A program made the translations under genes and the position numbers. 64,000 nucleotides of DNA from NCBI GenBank assembly GCA_016712715.1, contig JADJQM010000001.1, positions 2,005,001 to 2,069,000 of the forward strand. The letters are read 5' to 3'. The notes below the pieces were generated by a model. That model was not told the origin of the DNA and did no database searches. It was given only the letters and a program-made list of their open reading frames with translations. Shown here in pieces: positions 17,112-25,895 of the stretch. Within the stretch, counting starts at the first letter, position 1. The number at the start of each line of letters is the position of its first letter. Origin of the DNA: Rhodospirillaceae bacterium. GTDB lineage: Bacteria; Pseudomonadota; Alphaproteobacteria; Dongiales; Dongiaceae.

Positions 17112-17870
17112 TCAATGCTTCAGCAGCTGCCCGAGGAACAGCTTGGTGCGCTCGTTCTTGGGGTTGGCGAAGAACTCCGCGGGCGGCGCCACTTCGACCA
17201 CCTGGCCATGATCCATGAAGACGACGCGGTCGGCGACCGTGCGGGCGAAGCCCATTTCATGGGTGACGCAGATCATGGTCATGTGTTCTTCGGCGAGCTC
17301 CACCATGACGTCGAGCACTTCCTTGATCATCTCAGGATCGAGGGCCGAAGTCGGCTCGTCGAACAGCATCACCTGCGGCTCCATGCAGAGGGCGCGGGCG
17401 ATGGCGACGCGCTGCTGCTGGCCGCCCGACAATTGCGCCGGGTATTTGTGCGCCTGTTCGGCGATGCGGACGCGGGTGAGATAACGCATGGCCAACTCCT
17501 CGGCCTCGGCGCGGGGCATCTTGCGCACGCGGCGCGGCGCCAGGGTCAGGTTCTGCAGGATGGTCAAATGCGGGAACAGGTTGAACTGCTGGAACACCAT
17601 GCCGACTTCACGCCGGATGAGTTCGATATTCTTGAAGTCCTGGGTGAGTTCGACACCTTCGACCAGGATCTCACCCGATTGATGCTGTTCCAGCCGGTTG
17701 ATGCAGCGGATCGCGGTCGATTTGCCGGAGCCTGACGGGCCGCAGATCACCACGCGCTCGCCCTTGTTCACGGTCAGCGAGACATCTTTGAGGGCTTGGA
17801 ACGAGTCGTACCACTTGCTGACCTTGCGCAGCTCGATCATCGGTGCCGATTTGTTGATCTGCGGGTCCAT
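17112..17870 (-). CDS. Polar amino-acid ABC transporter ATPase
   Basis: About 252 residues. Walker A is GPSGSGKSTAIRCINRLE, the signature is LSGGQQQRVAIARAL, Walker B is VMLFDEPTSALDPEM, and the switch His is in VTHEMGF. The sequence is of the GlnQ/HisP/ArtP class that energises uptake of polar amino acids. The ATG at 17870 is chosen over a TTG two codons upstream. It is the last gene of a four-gene operon with two permeases and a binding protein. Confidence 0.93.
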   Translation of the reverse strand: MDPQINKSAPMIELRKVSKWYDSFQALKDVSLTVNKGERVVICGPSGSGKSTAIRCINRLEQHQSGEILVEGVELTQDFKNIELIRREVGMVFQQFNLFPHLTILQNLTLAPRRVRKMPRAEAEELAMRYLTRVRIAEQAHKYPAQLSGGQQQRVAIARALCMEPQVMLFDEPTSALDPEMIKEVLDVMVELAEEHMTMICVTHEMGFARTVADRVVFMDHGQVVEVAPPAEFFANPKNERTKLFLGQLLKH

Positions 17871-17880
17871 GGGCAAGTCC

Positions 17881-18537
17881 TCAGCGATGGCCGGTGGGAG
17901 TCAGGCGCCGTTCCAGGCGCCGCGACCAGTGTGTGAGCGGGTAGCAGATGGCGAAATATATCAGCGCCACGATGCTGTAGGTGACGAAAGGCTGGAAGGT
18001 CGCGTTGTTGATGACCTGCCCCGCCTTGGTCAATTCATGGAAGCCTACGATCGAGGCCAGGGCCGTGCTTTTCACCAGCTGCACCAGGAATCCGACCGTG
18101 GGCGGGATGGCGATCTTGAGGGCCTGGGGCAGGATCACGTCACGCATCTGCTGAACAAATGTCATGCCCAGACTGGCGCTGGCGTCCCATTGGCCGCGTG
18201 GGATCGCATCGACGCAGCCGCGCCAGATTTCGGCAAGGAAGGCGGTGGCATAGAGGGTGAGCGCGATGGTCGCTGCCAGCAGCGGCGAGACGTCAACACC
18301 CAGTTTCGGCAGACCGAAGAAGATGAGGAAGAGCTGCAGGAGGAGCGGCGTACCCTGGAACAGCTCGACATAAAGATGCATGACCCGGCCGCCGATTGCG
18401 GGCCTGGCATAGCGCAGCAGCAGCAGGAGAAGCGCGCCGATGCCGCCGCCCAGAAACGCGATGGCCGAGAGGGCCAGCGTCCAGCGCGTGGCGAGAAGCA
18501 GAAAGGAGAGGATATCGACGAGCGAGAATTCGATCAT
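17881..18537 (-). CDS. Polar amino-acid ABC transporter permease 2
   Basis: A 218-residue HisM/GlnP-type inner-membrane permease with about five membrane segments. The EAA loop lies around GQWDASASLGMTFVQQMRDVILPQALK (GQWDASASLGM is the conserved part), and ELFQGTPLLLQLF marks the family. It overlaps the stop of the upstream permease by four bases (ATGA), which implies coupled translation and a heterodimeric channel. Confidence 0.92.
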   Translation of the reverse strand: MIEFSLVDILSFLLLATRWTLALSAIAFLGGGIGALLLLLLRYARPAIGGRVMHLYVELFQGTPLLLQLFLIFFGLPKLGVDVSPLLAATIALTLYATAFLAEIWRGCVDAIPRGQWDASASLGMTFVQQMRDVILPQALKIAIPPTVGFLVQLVKSTALASIVGFHELTKAGQVINNATFQPFVTYSIVALIYFAICYPLTHWSRRLERRLTPTGHR

Positions 18538-19202
18538 CGCGCGCGTCCGGCAAAAAGGCGGCTGCCGGCCTTGGCGGCGAGGCGGCGCAGGCAGATCGCC
18601 ATGACGAGATAGATCACGGCGACCGCGGAGTAGGCTTCGAAAGTGCGGTAGTTACGCGACTGGATGAGGTCGGCGACATGGGTGAGGTCCATGACGGCGA
18701 TCTGCGAGACGACGGCGGATTCCAGCATGGTGATGACGATCTGGCTGACCAGGGCCGGATACACATTGGCGATGGCCTGGGGCAGGATGACGCTGATGAA
18801 GACCCAGATCGGATGGAGGCCCAAAGCGAGGCCCGCTTCGCGCTGGCCTGGCGGCACGGATTCGATGCCCGCGCGCATGATCTCGATCGTATAGGCCGTG
18901 AGGTTGATGGTCATGGCGATGATGGCGGCCGTCATCGCCGTCATCTTCAGGCCGAGGCTCGGCAGGCCAAAGAAGATGAAGAAGAGCTGGACGAGGAAGG
19001 GGGTGTTGCGGATCAGCTCGACATAGGCGGTCACCAGGGTGCGCGCCCAGCGCATGCCCCAGCGAGCCGTCGCCGCCCCACCGATGCTGATGAGGAGGCC
19101 GAAGGTCGCGGCGACCGCGGTCAATGCCAGCGTGACTCCTGCGCCTTGCAGGAGCATGCCGGCATATTCCGCGATCGTGCTCAGGTCGAGATCATCGCCC
19201 AT
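18534..19202 (-). CDS. Polar amino-acid ABC transporter permease 1
   Basis: A 222-residue HisM/GlnP-type permease with ELIRNTPFLVQLFFIFFG and the EAA-loop segment GQREAGLALGLHPIWVF. About five membrane helices. It is translated directly after the binding protein (25-base gap) and overlaps the second permease by four bases. Confidence 0.92.
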   Translation of the reverse strand: MGDDLDLSTIAEYAGMLLQGAGVTLALTAVAATFGLLISIGGAATARWGMRWARTLVTAYVELIRNTPFLVQLFFIFFGLPSLGLKMTAMTAAIIAMTINLTAYTIEIMRAGIESVPPGQREAGLALGLHPIWVFISVILPQAIANVYPALVSQIVITMLESAVVSQIAVMDLTHVADLIQSRNYRTFEAYSAVAVIYLVMAICLRRLAAKAGSRLFAGRAR

Positions 19203-19226
19203 GGCTGTGTCAGCAGCCTTGGAGGG

Positions 19227-20027
19227 TTAGAAATCCTTCGGCAAGGGGGCTTTCAGCCACTTCACCGCGAGATCGTTGAGGCTGCCATCGGCGCGCATCG
19301 AGGCCAGCAGGTCGTTGAGCTTCTTCTGCAGGCCCGCTTCGCCCTTCTTCACCGCCATGTTCGAGGGCGAGGTGAGGAGCTGGAACTTCTCGACCGGCTT
19401 GATCGCCGGGTTCTTGGCGAGGATGGTGGCGCCGACATCGTTGCCGACCACCATCAACTGCGCCTGGCCGGAGAGGAAGGCCGAGATGACGCCGTTATAA
19501 TCGCTGTAGCGCTGGATATCAGCACCGGCGGGGGCGACCTTGGTCACCTCGGTGTCTTCGAGCGTGCCGCGGTTGACGGCGATGGTCTTGCCGGCGAGAT
19601 CGGCGGCATTGGCGACCGCGACATCTTCCGGACCCATGACGGCGATGTAATAGGGCGCGTAGGGGTCGGTGAAATCGACCACCAGAGCGCGTTCGTCGCT
19701 GAAGCCGATGCTGAGCAGCAGGTCGACCTTGCCTTCGCTGAGCGAGGGAATGCGGTTCTGGCCGGTGATGCCGACGAGATCGGCCTTCACGCCGAGGTGC
19801 TTCGCGATGATTTCGGCCATCTCCACGTCATAACCCTGGATGGTCATGTCGGAGCCAAGCGACGCGAAGGGCGGGAAATCTTCGAAGATGCCGACCTTGA
19901 TCGAGCCGGCCTTGGCGATGTCTTCAAGCGCATCAGCGGATGCCGGATGGGCGCCGAAGGTGAGCAGGCCCAGCGCCAGCATGGCCGTGCTGGCCAGGAT
20001 AGAACGGCGGGATAGTGTCTTTTTCAT
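19227..20027 (-). CDS. Periplasmic amino-acid-binding protein of ABC transporter
   Basis: The 266-residue protein starts MKKTLSRRSILASTAML, a signal peptide with a twin-arginine pair, and probably ends its leader at HPASA. The mature part is a family 3 solute-binding protein: IKVGIFEDFPPFAS, DMTIQGYDVEMAEIIAKHLGV and the VDLLLSIGFSDER loop. It captures a polar amino acid or opine-like compound in the periplasm for the two permeases downstream. The frame extends upstream, but the ATG at 20027 begins the signal peptide. Confidence 0.92.
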   Translation of the reverse strand: MKKTLSRRSILASTAMLALGLLTFGAHPASADALEDIAKAGSIKVGIFEDFPPFASLGSDMTIQGYDVEMAEIIAKHLGVKADLVGITGQNRIPSLSEGKVDLLLSIGFSDERALVVDFTDPYAPYYIAVMGPEDVAVANAADLAGKTIAVNRGTLEDTEVTKVAPAGADIQRYSDYNGVISAFLSGQAQLMVVGNDVGATILAKNPAIKPVEKFQLLTSPSNMAVKKGEAGLQKKLNDLLASMRADGSLNDLAVKWLKAPLPKDF

Positions 20028-20167
20028 TGTCGCCCCCTCTGTTGGATGAGTTTCATCCCGGGCAGTTTCGCACCTGCGAAGGCGGTTACAATAGCAATCG
20101 GCCAAAACTCAGTTCAGCCGGAGCCGATGTAACAGAGCTGACCGATTGGTATGAAAGCGGGGATTCT

Positions 20168-21226
20168 TCAGTGGCGCAGCAAGCCGCTGCGATAGGCGCG
20201 GGGGCTGATGCCGGCCCAGCGCGTGAAGGCGCGGGTAAAGGCGGAAAGCTCGGAATAGCCCAGCAGAAGGGCGATTTCGCTGAGCGGCAACTGGCTTTGC
20301 TGCAGGTAATGGCGGGCAAGATCATAGCGCGTCGCATCCACGGCCTCGCGGTAGCCGAGGCCGGCATCGGCGAGCGCCCGCTGGATGGCGGTGGGCGACA
20401 GGCGCAGCATATGGGCGATCTGCTCCAGCGTCGGGGCGCCATCGGTGAGGCGCAGCCGGACGGCGCCGCGCACCCGGTCGATGAGCGATTCCGAGCGGTC
20501 ATGGGAGCCCAGGGATTGCAGGCAGGTCTGCATCATGGTGAGGAGCTTGAGGTCGCGGCCCGGCATCGGTCGCGCCAGGAGATCGGCATCGAAGATGATG
20601 GCGTTGGTCTTGCAGCCGAAAAAGACCGGCGCGCCGAAGGCCAGCTCATGCTGGCGCCAATCATCGGGGCGCGGATGTTCGAACTGAATTTCGAGCGGGG
20701 ACCAGCGACGCCCGCAGGCCTCGCGGATGATGTTGGTGAACTGGCCCAGCGACAATTCGGCATCCTGGCGGCGGGCGATGATGGCGGGCGACAGGATCTG
20801 GTATTCGAGGCGCATGCGCCCGTCGGCATCGCGCCGCAGCCCCATGGCGGAGGAACTCTGCTGGTAGCGGAACAGGCCCACCAGGTTCTCCAGCGCACTG
20901 CCCAGGGTGGGCGAGGAGAGCGAGGCATAGCCCCACATGCCGAGGTCGCGGGGGGAAAACTGCTGGCCGAACCAGAGGCCGAAATTGTCGCGCCCGGTCT
21001 GCTTCGCCGCTTCCTCGAACAGGCCGCAATAGGCGGCGAGGCGGAGCTGCAGGGTGGGTGCCGCGGTCATTTCCGGCGCGATGCCGCAATTGCCGAAGAT
21101 GGAATCGACATCGCCGCCCTGGGCTTCGATGAAATCGACCAGACCGGACGCAGCGGCGGACAGCACCACCGGCCCACTCTGGGTGCCGCCGGTTTCCGCC
21201 AATGCCTGTCGTCCCGGATGGATCAT
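20168..21226 (-). CDS. AraC-family regulator A (dehydratase arm)
   Basis: 352 residues. The N-terminal two thirds match the arabinose-binding/dimerisation-like domain of AraC proteins of the OruR/FeaR-like PF12625 group, and the last 100 residues hold two helix-turn-helices ending in EIALLLGYSELSAFTRAF and RWAGISPRAYR. It is a close paralog of the regulator at 30893-31960, with near-identical blocks from GLVDFIE, VDSIFGN, RDLGMWGYA to the C-terminus. It is divergent from the diol dehydratase gene, and a tandem TGTCAAGA-type operator lies in the shared promoter region. It probably activates the microcompartment regulon. Confidence 0.93.
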   Translation of the reverse strand: MIHPGRQALAETGGTQSGPVVLSAAASGLVDFIEAQGGDVDSIFGNCGIAPEMTAAPTLQLRLAAYCGLFEEAAKQTGRDNFGLWFGQQFSPRDLGMWGYASLSSPTLGSALENLVGLFRYQQSSSAMGLRRDADGRMRLEYQILSPAIIARRQDAELSLGQFTNIIREACGRRWSPLEIQFEHPRPDDWRQHELAFGAPVFFGCKTNAIIFDADLLARPMPGRDLKLLTMMQTCLQSLGSHDRSESLIDRVRGAVRLRLTDGAPTLEQIAHMLRLSPTAIQRALADAGLGYREAVDATRYDLARHYLQQSQLPLSEIALLLGYSELSAFTRAFTRWAGISPRAYRSGLLRH

Positions 21227-21298
21227 CGAAGACCGTCCTTGTATGGGTCAGGAATGACGGCATGCTGCCGCCGATGCTGCAAGGCAACATGGCGAACC

Positions 21299-21352
21299 TG
21301 TCAAGATCGGGCCGGTTTGGGCCCAGCGCCCGGTGTCGCCTAACTCTAACCT
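21299..21352 (+). promoter_or_regulatory. Candidate AraC-type tandem operator and -10, dehydratase promoter
   Basis: Half-site TGTCAAGA (21299-21306) is followed 21 bp later by a weaker half-site GGCCCAGC (21320-21327) and then a -10-like TAACCT (21347-21352), 27 bp after the second half-site. The same layout recurs at 25689 and 32055. The 21-bp period (two helical turns) is that of AraC activators bound to direct repeats beside a promoter. Confidence 0.65.
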
Positions 21353-21402
21353 GCCGCTAAATTCCCTGAAGACTGCGCAGAAGATTGCATCGGGAGTAGC
21401 TG

Positions 21403-23694
21403 ATGACCGACCCCACGCAGGCAGGTAGCAATCCGGGAGCCAACCGGTGGCGCCGTTTCGCCGATTGGGACGAGCGGCCCCTGCGCCTCGACCGGTTCGC
21501 GGTCGAGGATCCGGAGAACGGCTTTGCTGCCTTCCACGGCGCCAAGGACCCGAAACCCGGCCTGGTGATGGAAGCCGGCCGGATCGCCAGCATGGATGGT
21601 ATCCCGCTCGCCGATTTCGACATGATCGATCATTTCATCGCCCATCATCACCTGGATCTGGACCTCGCACCCACGGCAATGGCGATCCCCTCGGCCGAGA
21701 TCGCGCGGCGGCTGGTCGATATCGCGGTCCCGCGCGAGGAACTGGCGCGCCTAGCCCATGGCTTGACGCCGGCAAAGCTTGCCGAGGTGGTAGCGCAGCT
21801 CTCGGCCATCGAGCTGGCCTTTGCCTTTTCCAAGATGCGCACCAGGAAGATGCCCGGCAATCAGGGCCATGTGACCAACGCCAAGGACGACCCATTGCAA
21901 CTGGCGGCCGATGCCGCGACGGCGGTGGCCTTTGGCTTCGACGAGGTCGAAACCACCATGCGCGTCGCGCGCAATGCCTGGTCCAATGCGCTGGCTTGCG
22001 CGGTGGGGGCCGCGGTCGGGCGCTGGGGCACCCTCTTCCAATGTTCGAGCGAAGAGGCCGAGGAATTGCAGATCGGCATGGCGGGCTTCACCTCCTATGC
22101 CGAGACGGTCTCGGTCTATGGCACCGAGCGGGCGTTTACCGATGGTGACGACACCCCCTGGTCGAAGGCGTTCCTGGCCGCGGCCTATGCCTCGCGCGGC
22201 ATCAAGATGCGCTGCACGTCGGGCGCTGCCTCGGAACTCCTCATGGGGTTCCATGAATCGAAATCGCTGCTTTATCTTGAGGCGCGGTGCCTCTGTCTGC
22301 AGCGGGCGATGGGTGTGCAGGGCACGCAGAATGGCGGCATCGACGGGGCGCCGCTTGCGTCCACCATGCCGGGCGGTGTGCGTGAATTGCTGGCCGAAAA
22401 TCTCATCGCGGTGTGGCTCGATCTTGAATGCGCGACCGGCAACGATGCGCGGCATTCGGAATCCGAGATCCGCGTCGGCGCCAAGATCCTGCCCTATCTC
22501 ATCGCCGGGTCGGACTTCATCTGTTCGGGCATGGGTTCGATCCTGAAATACGACAACTCCTTCAACCCCTCCTCCTTCAATGGCGAGGAGATGGAGGATT
22601 TCCTGGTGCTGCAGCGGGATTATGAGGCCGATGGCGGGCTGACCTCGGTCGGCGAAGCGACGGCACTCGATGTGCGCAAGCGCGCCATCGACGCGCTGGC
22701 CGCGGTCTTTGCCGAACTGGATCTGGGGGCGCCGACAGAGGCCATGAAGCGCAGTGTCGCCGTGGCGTCAGGTTCCAACGACACGGAGAGCTATCTGCCG
22801 CGAGATGTTTCCTTCATCAGCGAGAAGATCAAGGAACGCGGCATCAATGTGCTGGATGTGATCAAGGCGCTGGCCAAGCGCGGCTTCCGCGTTGAGGCGC
22901 AGAACCTGCTCAATGTCGTGCGGCTGCGCGTGTCGGGCGACTATCTGCAGACGGCGGCGGTGGTGCGCAACGGCCATGTGGTGAGCGCCGTCAACAATCC
23001 CAACGATTACAGTGGCCCCGGCACCGGCTACCGGGTGAGCGAGGCGCGGCGACAGGAACTCTCCGCCATCCGCGATGTGCTGACGCGCGAGGAGGTACTC
23101 CGCACGGAGGCTACCTTCGCGGGCCCCGAGGCCAAGCTCATCACTTACAAGACATTGGGCGTTGCCGCGGCCACGGGACCGAAGAACGAGATCGTCATCG
23201 GCGTGAGCCCGGCCTTTGGCGTCAAACTCTTCCGCACCCTTGCCGGCCATGCCCTGTCGGCGGTGCTGCGCGCGTTGAGCGAGGGAATCGCGGCCAAGGG
23301 TGGGATCGCCCGCATCGTGCGCATGCGGCATACGGCGGATACCTCGTTCCTGGGATTGAGTGCCGCGCGCCTGGCCGGATCCGGCATCGGCATCGGAATC
23401 CAGGCCAAGGGGACAGCGGTCATCCACCAGGCCGACCGGCTGCCGCACCATAATCTGGAGCTTTTTTCCAACGCGCCGATCACGTCGCTGGCACATTATC
23501 GCAGCTTCGGCGCGAACGCCGCCACCTATGCCAAAGGCGAGATGCCGGAGCCGGTGGTGGTGCCGACCGAGGGCAAGGCGATGGGCGCGCGCTATCACGC
23601 GCAGGTGGCGCTCATCTATGCCATTGAGACCTCGCTCACTGCCGATGGGGCGAAGCCTGAGGATATCGAGATCGCGTTCCTGGAGGCGCATTAA
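21403..23694 (+). CDS. pduCD: B12-dependent diol/glycerol dehydratase, fused large and medium subunits
   Basis: 763 residues. Residues 1 to about 560 match the PduC large subunit and about 590-763 match the PduD medium subunit, fused in one chain. Active-site residues known from the Klebsiella enzyme (Q141, H143, E170, E221, Q296, D335, S362) are all present at a constant offset of +13: Q154, H156, E183, E234, Q309, D348, S375. The enzyme should convert 1,2-propanediol to propionaldehyde (or glycerol to 3-hydroxypropionaldehyde) by adenosylcobalamin radical chemistry. Because the subunits are fused, the N-terminal targeting tail of free PduD is missing. No reactivase or adenosyltransferase gene is in the window. 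The small-subunit gene follows with a TAATG overlap. Confidence 0.95.
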   Translation: MTDPTQAGSNPGANRWRRFADWDERPLRLDRFAVEDPENGFAAFHGAKDPKPGLVMEAGRIASMDGIPLADFDMIDHFIAHHHLDLDLAPTAMAIPSAEIARRLVDIAVPREELARLAHGLTPAKLAEVVAQLSAIELAFAFSKMRTRKMPGNQGHVTNAKDDPLQLAADAATAVAFGFDEVETTMRVARNAWSNALACAVGAAVGRWGTLFQCSSEEAEELQIGMAGFTSYAETVSVYGTERAFTDGDDTPWSKAFLAAAYASRGIKMRCTSGAASELLMGFHESKSLLYLEARCLCLQRAMGVQGTQNGGIDGAPLASTMPGGVRELLAENLIAVWLDLECATGNDARHSESEIRVGAKILPYLIAGSDFICSGMGSILKYDNSFNPSSFNGEEMEDFLVLQRDYEADGGLTSVGEATALDVRKRAIDALAAVFAELDLGAPTEAMKRSVAVASGSNDTESYLPRDVSFISEKIKERGINVLDVIKALAKRGFRVEAQNLLNVVRLRVSGDYLQTAAVVRNGHVVSAVNNPNDYSGPGTGYRVSEARRQELSAIRDVLTREEVLRTEATFAGPEAKLITYKTLGVAAATGPKNEIVIGVSPAFGVKLFRTLAGHALSAVLRALSEGIAAKGGIARIVRMRHTADTSFLGLSAARLAGSGIGIGIQAKGTAVIHQADRLPHHNLELFSNAPITSLAHYRSFGANAATYAKGEMPEPVVVPTEGKAMGARYHAQVALIYAIETSLTADGAKPEDIEIAFLEAH

Positions 23695-24119
23695 TGACCC
23701 GCATCAACGGCATTGCCGATTATCCGCTGGCGGAGAACCGCCCCGATCTGGTCAGGACCGCGCGCGGCACGCCACTTGAGGAACTCACCCTGAATTCCGT
23801 CGAGGCCGGCAAGGTGACGCTGGAGGATCTGCGCATCACGTCGCAGGCGCTGAAGGATCAGGCCAGCATCTCGGAACTGGCGGGACGGCCGACGCTTGCG
23901 CGCAATTTCGAACGCGCGGCCGAGATCGTCGACGTGCCGCAGGATTTCGTGCTCAAAGTCTATGAACTGCTGCGGCCGGGGCGCGCCAAGACCAAGGACG
24001 ATCTGCTGGCCGCCGCCAAGACCCTGCGCGAGACCTATGGCGCTGCACAGATGGCGGCATTTGTCGAGGAAGCGGCGGAGGTTTATGAGCGCAGGGGGTT
24101 GTTTACGTATAGGTTTTAG
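23694..24119 (+). CDS. pduE: Diol dehydratase small subunit
   Basis: A 141-residue PduE homolog: DYPLAENRPDLVRTA, LEDLRITSQALKDQASI and LARNFERAAEIVDVP follow the family in order. Salmonella PduE carries an N-terminal extension of about 40 residues before the DYPLA motif; here only about eight residues precede it, so no encapsulation tail is visible. The start codon shares its A with the stop of the fused large/medium gene, so the two are co-translated as one enzyme. Confidence 0.94.
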   Translation: MTRINGIADYPLAENRPDLVRTARGTPLEELTLNSVEAGKVTLEDLRITSQALKDQASISELAGRPTLARNFERAAEIVDVPQDFVLKVYELLRPGRAKTKDDLLAAAKTLRETYGAAQMAAFVEEAAEVYERRGLFTYRF

Positions 24120-24125
24120 GGAAGC

Positions 24126-24227
24126 CCCCTCACCCCAACCCCTCTCCCCTAAGGGGCGAGGGACTTAGAGACGAGCTCGCTCGAAACTCCCTCGCCCCGC
24201 TTGCGGGGAGAGGGCCGGGGTGAGGGG
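24126..24227. repeat. Dispersed palindromic intergenic element, copy 4
   Basis: About 102 bp with the usual outer arms and a CTTGCGG tip like copy 1. It lies between the dehydratase small subunit and the cysteine hydrolase, two genes on the same strand, so it may weaken read-through or mark a processing point inside an operon. Confidence 0.9.
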
Positions 24228-24244
24228 ATTTTTTTGAGAGTGAC

Positions 24245-24940
24245 ATGACCTGGAAGACACGCAACCGATCTTTCTATTACGCCGGCGCGCCGGAGCCGGG
24301 GGATTTCGACTTCAAGCCGTCGGAAACCGCGCTGCTGGTGATCGATGTGCAGAATACCTATCTGGAACGGCCGGACCGGGCGACCCTCGATGAGGCGGGC
24401 AAGGCGCATTACGATGCCTGGACGCCGTTCCACACGCGCATGAACGAGATCGTCATCCCGCGCGCGGCGGAGCTGCTGCGGCTTGCGCGCAAACACGGCA
24501 TCGAATGCCTGTTCGCGCGTATCGCCTGCCAGACGCAGGATGGGCGGGATCGGTCCTTGAGCCAGAAGATGCCGGGCTGGAACAATCTGCTGCTTCCCAA
24601 GGATGAGCATGCCTCGCAGATCGTGCCGCAATTGGCCCCCCAGGGTGACGAGATTACCGTCACCAAAACCACCGATAGTGCGCTGACCGGCAGCAATCTC
24701 CGCCTGATCCTCCATAATCTCGGCATCAAGAACGTGATCTGCCTTGGCATCTTCACCGATCAATGCGTCTCGTCGACCGTGCGGAGCCTTGCCGATGAGA
24801 GCTTCCAGGTGGTGGTGATCGAGGATTGCTGTGCCGCGGGCTCCCACGCCTTGCATGAGCAGGAACTGGCCATCATCAACATGATCTATTGCCATGTCAT
24901 GAACGCGGCGGAGTTCACCGATATGATGAAGCTGGCATGA
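24245..24940 (+). CDS. Isochorismatase-family cysteine hydrolase
   Basis: 231 residues with the family triad: D34 in LLVIDVQNTY, K141 in VTKTTDSAL, and C174 in FTDQCVSSTVR, with the cis-peptide region before the Cys. Members hydrolyse amides or vinyl ethers (nicotinamidase, ureidoacrylate and biuret hydrolases, N-carbamoyl amines). It overlaps the following amidotransferase by four bases, and together they follow the dehydratase genes. An amide-splitting step that releases an amino alcohol or ammonia is a reasonable guess; the substrate is unknown. Confidence 0.88.
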   Translation: MTWKTRNRSFYYAGAPEPGDFDFKPSETALLVIDVQNTYLERPDRATLDEAGKAHYDAWTPFHTRMNEIVIPRAAELLRLARKHGIECLFARIACQTQDGRDRSLSQKMPGWNNLLLPKDEHASQIVPQLAPQGDEITVTKTTDSALTGSNLRLILHNLGIKNVICLGIFTDQCVSSTVRSLADESFQVVVIEDCCAAGSHALHEQELAIINMIYCHVMNAAEFTDMMKLA

Positions 24941-25665
24941 AGCGCGTCCTGATCATCGTCCCGGAATTGGTGGCACCACCAGGCCTCCTCGGCCAGGCGC
25001 TCATCGAGCAGGGTGTTCGCTATGACGCGGTCTTTCCGGTCGGGCGCTTTGCCAGCCAGGCGCCGATGGATTATCCGGGCCTGCCGGAGGGGCCGGGCGG
25101 TTATGCCGGGCTTATCGTCATGGGCGGGCCGATGAGTGCCCGGGACGAACATCTCTATCCGTTCCTGACCGAGACGATGGCCCTCATCCGCGCCTTCACG
25201 GCCCTGGACCGGCCGGTGCTGGGTGTGTGCCTGGGTGCGCAGATCATCGCCCATGCCTTCGGTGGCGAGATCTACCGCATGAGCCGGCTGGAATCGGGCT
25301 TCCGGCAATTGGAGCTGACGCCGGAGGGGAAGCTTGACCCCTTGTTCAAGGATATCGCCGAACCGATCACGACCTTCGAGAACCATTACGAGGCAACCCG
25401 CGAGACGCCAGGTGCCGTCGCCCTGGTGACGGGCGGCGCCTGTCCGGTCCAGGCGTTCCGGGTCGGGGCCAAGACCTATGGCGTGCAGTTTCATATCGAG
25501 GTCACGATCGATATCGTGCGGGATTGGATCCGGATGTTCGGCCAGGATTTCTGCCGTGATGAGCCAAGATTGCTGACCGATCTCGACCAGCAGTTCGAAA
25601 CTCATTTCGGCGACTACGTCCAGGTCTGCCGGACGCTCACGCGAAATTGGCTGGCGTTAACCTGA
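24937..25665 (+). CDS. Class I glutamine amidotransferase-like protein
   Basis: 242 residues with the GATase1 triad C98 (PVLGVCLGAQIIAHAFGG region), H186 and E188 (QFHIEV), and an N-terminal GGPMSARDE loop as in GMP-synthase-like stand-alone amidases. The ATG at 24937 overlaps the upstream stop codon (ATGA) and is preferred over an open extension upstream. It may be a gamma-glutamyl hydrolase or transferase acting on gamma-glutamyl amines. Its pairing with a cysteine hydrolase inside a BMC regulon is unusual, and no function can be fixed. Confidence 0.85.
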   Translation: MKRVLIIVPELVAPPGLLGQALIEQGVRYDAVFPVGRFASQAPMDYPGLPEGPGGYAGLIVMGGPMSARDEHLYPFLTETMALIRAFTALDRPVLGVCLGAQIIAHAFGGEIYRMSRLESGFRQLELTPEGKLDPLFKDIAEPITTFENHYEATRETPGAVALVTGGACPVQAFRVGAKTYGVQFHIEVTIDIVRDWIRMFGQDFCRDEPRLLTDLDQQFETHFGDYVQVCRTLTRNWLALT

Positions 25666-25688
25666 GTGGCTGGTGTCATCTTAACCGC

Positions 25689-25742
25689 TGTCAAGATTAA
25701 CGGGCTAAATGTCAAGACCGGGTGGTAGGTGAGCCCTATCGT
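25689..25742 (+). promoter_or_regulatory. Candidate AraC-type tandem operator and -10, transporter promoter
   Basis: Two exact TGTCAAGA half-sites at 25689-25696 and 25710-25717, 21 bp apart, are followed by TATCGT (25737-25742), 27 bp after the second site. This is the best of the three copies. It lies in the 230-base gap before the binding-protein gene; the rest of that gap holds only a short CTTGC/GCAAG stem near 25770. Confidence 0.72.
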
Positions 25743-25895
25743 CCATAGTGTGACCGACATCAAGGCGACTTGCGTCAAGCAAGCGAAGAAGAGCACGAAA
25801 CCGCATCCGTCCGGCATTCGCGGGTGAGATGCACCAGCTTGGTCAACAGGGAAGCAGCACCGGCAGAAAATGTCCGGGCCTACGGAGAGGGACAG

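Noticed and set aside
21227..21402. Possible cobalamin riboswitch before the B12 diol dehydratase
   Set aside because: The conserved B12-box and core helices are not present; the region is explained by the AraC-type operator and promoter.
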